Source of the DNA: UBA6398 sp963660485
Lineage (GTDB): Bacteria > Bacteroidota > Bacteroidia > Bacteroidales > Bacteroidaceae
DNA: 63,160 nt
NCBI GenBank assembly: GCA_963660485.1
Contig: CAVKYH010000010.1
Location: forward strand, 1-63,160
Direction: 5' to 3'
In this document: one piece after another, positions 60,393 through 63,160 of the stretch
How positions within the stretch are numbered: the stretch's first letter is position 1
How the letters are laid out: each line of letters starts with the position of its first letter
The notes under the pieces: model-generated
What the model was told of the DNA's origin: nothing
What the model saw: the letters and a program-made list of their open reading frames with translations, nothing else
Databases searched by the model: none
Position numbers and translations under genes: made by a program

Positions 60393-60764
60393 TTATAGTT
60401 CCGCGCCGCTTTGCTGCATTTTTTCCCATTCTTTCATTGCCTCTTTCCAATCTGTGGCTCCGTTTGCAATGGCTTCCTTTTCACGTTGGGCTTCATCGCG
60501 CGCTTTGTCGCGCGCACGCTTTGCCTTCATCGCGGCAATGGTTGCGTCGTCGAGTATCTCTATTGCGCCGCGCTTTATAGCGTTTTGCAGATCATCTTCG
60601 CCGAATGCTTTTCCAGGTTCGTTGAAGTCTGAAATGTTGAATTCATAGTTTACGCGCAAATCGTGGCGCACGAGTTTCTGCTTGTATCTATTGCCAGCGT
60701 TTTTCAATCGCAGCAGTTTTCCAATTTCCTTTATTTCGTCTTGCGAGAATTTGTTTCTTCCCAT
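60393..60764 (-). CDS. Small hypothetical protein with charged helical C-terminus
   Basis: A 123-residue cytoplasmic protein. It begins MGRNKFSQDEIKEIGKLLRLKNAGNRYKQKLVRHDLR, basic and helical, and ends in a strongly charged helix (AKRARDKARDEAQREKEAIA). I do not recognise a family, but a promoter box precedes it and the codon pattern is coherent. Convergent with the TPR gene across a terminator, divergent from dnaK. A role in binding nucleic acid is possible from the basic N-terminus, but this is a guess. Confidence 0.7.
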   Translation of the reverse strand: MGRNKFSQDEIKEIGKLLRLKNAGNRYKQKLVRHDLRVNYEFNISDFNEPGKAFGEDDLQNAIKRGAIEILDDATIAAMKAKRARDKARDEAQREKEAIANGATDWKEAMKEWEKMQQSGAEL

Positions 60765-60789
60765 TTATTGTCTTGAATTTATAATGGGT

Positions 60790-60798
60790 GCAAAGATA
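60790..60798 (-). promoter_or_regulatory. -7 box for the small hypothetical gene
   Basis: On the minus strand this reads TATCTTTGC, a full match to TAnnTTTGC, 26 bases before the ATG at 60764. No -33 element is clear. Confidence 0.55.
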
Positions 60799-60843
60799 CA
60801 AAAAACTGCTTTTCGGGTGGGCTGAAAATGATATGCGCATATC

Positions 60844-60893
60844 GTAAAAACGATGTCTGACATTATTTAAATAAAGTCTGATATTGTTTTTGC
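60844..60893. repeat. 21-bp-register array K (short)
   Basis: Spacers start at 60844, 60865 and 60886 (GTAAAAAC, ATTTAAAT, GTTTTTGC), exactly 21 bp apart. The words are GATGTCTGACATT and AAAGTCTGATATT. The shortest complete copy; it has the A-type, palindromic and T-type spacers once each. It lies in the divergent gap between the small hypothetical gene and dnaK, about 190 bases upstream of the dnaK promoter. Confidence 0.88.
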
Positions 60894-60993
60894 CATATAT
60901 GAAGCGCGAAAAATGCAATGCTTTTGGGTTATAAATATATTGCGTAGCGGTGGTGTGAAAACCGTGTTGTGGCGTGGGTTGTTTGTTGTTGAA

Positions 60994-61039
60994 GTCAGAT
61001 TTTCCGGGCTGTTTTCTGACAAAATGGCATAAATGTCAT
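60994..61039 (+). promoter_or_regulatory. Candidate activator-binding inverted repeats upstream of dnaK
   Basis: GTCAGA (60994-60999) and TCTGAC (61015-61020) form a 27-base inverted repeat centred about 80 bases before the sigma-54 -24 element. A second imperfect palindrome, ATGGCAT-AA-ATGTCAT, is at 61024-61039. The distances suit an enhancer for a sigma-54 activator, but nothing proves binding. Confidence 0.35.
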
Positions 61040-61086
61040 GGAAAATAAATGTGGAAACGAAATAATTTGGCGTGGGGTAAAAGTTT

Positions 61087-61102
61087 TGGCACGCTCATTG
61101 CA
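61087..61102 (+). promoter_or_regulatory. Sigma-54 (-24/-12) promoter upstream of dnaK
   Basis: TGGCACG (61087-61093), four bases, then TTGCA (61098-61102), preceded by a pyrimidine, match every fixed base of the consensus YTGGCACG-N4-TTGCW. A start site about 12 bases on would give a leader of roughly 58 bases before the dnaK ATG. No TAnnTTTG box is placed as well. Confidence 0.8.
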
Positions 61103-61170
61103 TTGTATTAAGCGAAGCTCTGCTCAAGCGGGGCGATAAACATAGAATAATAATAAAAAGAAATAGAATC

Positions 61171-63108
61171 ATGGGAAAAATTATTGGTATCGACTTAGGT
61201 ACAACCAATTCATGCGTTGCAGTGTTCGAAGGTAACGAACCGGTTGTAATTGCAAACAGCGAAGGAAAGCGCACAACCCCGAGTGTGGTGGCTTTCACGA
61301 AAGACGGTGAAAGAAAGGTGGGAGACCCTGCAAAACGTCAGGCTGTAACCAATCCTCAAAACACAGTATACTCAATCAAGAGATTCATGGGCGAAACCTA
61401 CGACCAGGTTCAGCAAGAAATAAGCCGTGTGCCTTACAAAGTGGAGCGTGGCGACAACAACACTCCTCGCGTGGATATCGACGGCAGGCTTTATACTCCG
61501 CAGGAAATCTCGGCAATGGTTCTTCAAAAGATGAAGAAAACGGCAGAAGACTATCTGGGACAGAAAGTTACCGAAGCAGTCATCACCGTTCCGGCATATT
61601 TCTCCGACTCGCAGCGTCAGGCTACGAAGGAAGCTGGCGAGATTGCAGGCTTGGAAGTGAAACGTATCGTTAACGAGCCTACTGCTGCAGCTCTTGCCTA
61701 CGGTCTCGACAAAGCAAAAAAGGACATGAAAATTGCAGTGTTCGACCTTGGCGGTGGTACATTCGATATTTCAATCCTTGAATTCGGCGGCGGCGTGTTT
61801 GAAGTGCTCTCTACAAACGGTAATACCCACCTTGGCGGCGACGATTTCGACCAAAAGATTATTGACTGGCTTGTGGGTGAATTCAAGAGCGAAGAGGGTG
61901 CCGACCTTACCAAAGATCCGATGGCTATGCAGCGTGTGAAAGAGGCTGCCGAGAAAGCAAAGATAGAACTTTCTTCTTCTGCTTCTACGGAAATCAACTT
62001 GCCTTATATCACTGTGGTAGACGGTATGCCCAAACACTTGGTGAAAACTTTGACACGTGCGATGTTTGAAAACCTTACACGCGACCTTATCCAAAGTTGT
62101 CTTGAGCCTTGCAAGAAAGCAATCTCCGATGCAAATCTTTCAACGGCAGATATCGACGAAGTAATCCTTGTGGGTGGTTCGAGCCGTATTCCCGCAGTGC
62201 AGACAGCTGTTCAGGATTTCTTTGGCAAAGTACCTTCGAAAGGCGTTAACCCCGACGAAGTGGTTGCTGTGGGCGCAAGTATTCAGGGCGCAATACTTAA
62301 TAAGGAAAGCGGCGTGGGAGATATCGTTTTGCTCGATGTAACTCCGTTGTCGCTCGGTATTGAAACCCTTGGTGGCGTGATGACAAAACTTATTGACTCC
62401 AACACTACGATTCCTTGCAAGAAAGCGCAGGTATTCTCTACCGCAGCCGATAACCAAACCGAGGTAACAATCCACGTGTTGCAGGGAGAGCGTCCTATGG
62501 CATCGCAGAACAAGAGCATCGGACAGTTTAACCTTACGGGAATAACCCCCGCACTTCGCGGTGTTCCGCAGATAGAAGTGTCGTTCGACATAGATGCAAA
62601 CGGTATTCTCAAAGTATCGGCAAAAGACAAGGCTACTGGCAAAGAGCAAGCCATACGTATTGAAGCTTCCAGTGGTTTGAGCAAAGAAGAAATCGACCGT
62701 ATGAAAAACGAGGCCGAACAGAATGCTGAAGCCGACAAGAAACAGAAAGAACGTGTCGACAAACTCAACGAAGCCGACAATATGATTTTCCAAACAGAGA
62801 AACAATTGAAGGAGCTTGGCGATAAGTTGCCGGCTGACAAGAAACCTGCTATCGAAAATGCCTTGCAGACTCTTAAAGATGCCCACAAAGGTGGTGATGT
62901 AGCCGCAATTGATGCAGCTATCAAGGCTCTCAACGATGCTTGGCAGGCAGCTAGCGCACAAATGTACCAACAAACAGGCGCTAATCCCGGAGCAGGTGCA
63001 GCAGGAGCGGGTTTTAATGGCGGCGCAAACCAACAGCAAAATTCCGCCAACGATTCCAAAAAAGACGACGACACAATTCAAGACGCCGATTTCGAGGAGG
63101 TCAAGTAA
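61171..63108 (+). CDS. dnaK: Molecular chaperone DnaK (Hsp70)
   Basis: Main Hsp70 chaperone. The 645-residue length is usual. The N-terminal ATPase domain has IIGIDLGTTNSCVAV (4-18), the phosphate loop FDLGGGTFDIS and the adenosine loop ILVGGSSRIPAVQ. The linker VLLDVTPLSLGIETLGG joins the substrate-binding domain. The C-terminus has a Gly/Ala/Asn/Gln-rich tail ending DADFEEVK, as in bacterial DnaK. GrpE and DnaJ genes are not in view; bases 63109-63160 show no further start. The upstream region carries a sigma-54 promoter, unusual for this gene. Confidence 0.98.
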   Translation: MGKIIGIDLGTTNSCVAVFEGNEPVVIANSEGKRTTPSVVAFTKDGERKVGDPAKRQAVTNPQNTVYSIKRFMGETYDQVQQEISRVPYKVERGDNNTPRVDIDGRLYTPQEISAMVLQKMKKTAEDYLGQKVTEAVITVPAYFSDSQRQATKEAGEIAGLEVKRIVNEPTAAALAYGLDKAKKDMKIAVFDLGGGTFDISILEFGGGVFEVLSTNGNTHLGGDDFDQKIIDWLVGEFKSEEGADLTKDPMAMQRVKEAAEKAKIELSSSASTEINLPYITVVDGMPKHLVKTLTRAMFENLTRDLIQSCLEPCKKAISDANLSTADIDEVILVGGSSRIPAVQTAVQDFFGKVPSKGVNPDEVVAVGASIQGAILNKESGVGDIVLLDVTPLSLGIETLGGVMTKLIDSNTTIPCKKAQVFSTAADNQTEVTIHVLQGERPMASQNKSIGQFNLTGITPALRGVPQIEVSFDIDANGILKVSAKDKATGKEQAIRIEASSGLSKEEIDRMKNEAEQNAEADKKQKERVDKLNEADNMIFQTEKQLKELGDKLPADKKPAIENALQTLKDAHKGGDVAAIDAAIKALNDAWQAASAQMYQQTGANPGAGAAGAGFNGGANQQQNSANDSKKDDDTIQDADFEEVK

Positions 63109-63160
63109 TGCCACCAAGCAAATACATAATAAACAATAAGCAAATGCGTGCAGCTCAATG

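Noticed and set aside
60900..61170. CIRCE element or sigma-32-type promoter for dnaK
   Set aside because: No TTAGCACTC inverted repeat or CTTGAA/CCCCAT pair was found; the sigma-54 match is far better.
62140..63117. Long minus-strand frames opposite dnaK
   Set aside because: They mirror a highly conserved gene; such antisense frames are common in this codon usage.

Overview
The window comes from a chromosome of a Bacteroidales bacterium (phylum Bacteroidota). Evidence: most transcription units start with the Bacteroidota -7 box TAnnTTTGC rather than a TATAAT box. Several protein families are typical of the phylum (DUF4494, DUF4296, DUF6377, a Por/T9SS-like C-terminal sorting tail, a TonB-dependent outer-membrane receptor). 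The gene orders ileS / DksA-like / lspA / DUF4296 lipoprotein, sigma-54 activator / lptE / TPR / secG and leuA-leuC-leuD-cimA-like-leuB also point there. I cannot name genus or species. Function calls are from recognition of motifs and family resemblance; no database search was run.

Layout. 0.2-5.2 kb: sucCD, ruvC, a tandem ABC ATPase of the ModF type and a small exported protein. 5.2-15.8 kb: pdxJ divergent from nadK, an ABC exporter, then a co-directional run DUF4494 / yggS / rsmG / MBL hydrolase / TamB-like giant. 15.9-24.5 kb (minus strand): serS, a sorting-domain secreted protein, then ileS, DksA-like, lspA, DUF4296 lipoprotein. 24.8-29.1 kb: sigma-54 activator with lptE, a TPR protein and secG, then ugd. 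29.3-42.7 kb: nitroreductase, an HhH/barrel protein, a sugar-kinase-like protein, and a locus with a DUF6377 membrane regulator, a nucleoside-hydrolase-like protein, an esterase, a TonB-dependent receptor and a GH3 glycosidase. 43-50 kb: tRNA-Gly, an orphan ABC-2 permease, purB, rluB, asnS. 50.6-56.8 kb: a five-gene leucine/citramalate operon. 57-63 kb: glnS, a TPR protein, a small hypothetical gene and dnaK.

The most unusual content is not a gene. Eleven intergenic regions carry an array built on a strict 21-bp register: an 8-bp AT-rich spacer (GTAAAAAC, ATTTAAAT, GTTTAAAC or GTTTTTAC) alternates with a 13-bp word. The words come from four small families (GATGTCTGACATC-like; TCCAAGGCATCTA / GAGATGCCTTGTT-like; TCCGACGCATCTA-like; TCCGGGCCATGTA-like), used in either orientation and in a different order at each site. 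I counted 53 spacers and found one clear one-base break in register (array H); the last unit of array F is also about a base out. Arrays lie only between transcription units. Many pairs of words are complementary, giving perfect hairpins of up to 25 bp. The central 34 bp of the arrays at 8.7 kb and 44.0 kb are exact reverse complements inside flanks of the same orientation. I do not recognise this family.

A second notable signal is a textbook sigma-54 promoter (TGGCACG-N4-TTGCA) upstream of dnaK, in a window that also encodes a sigma-54-dependent activator.
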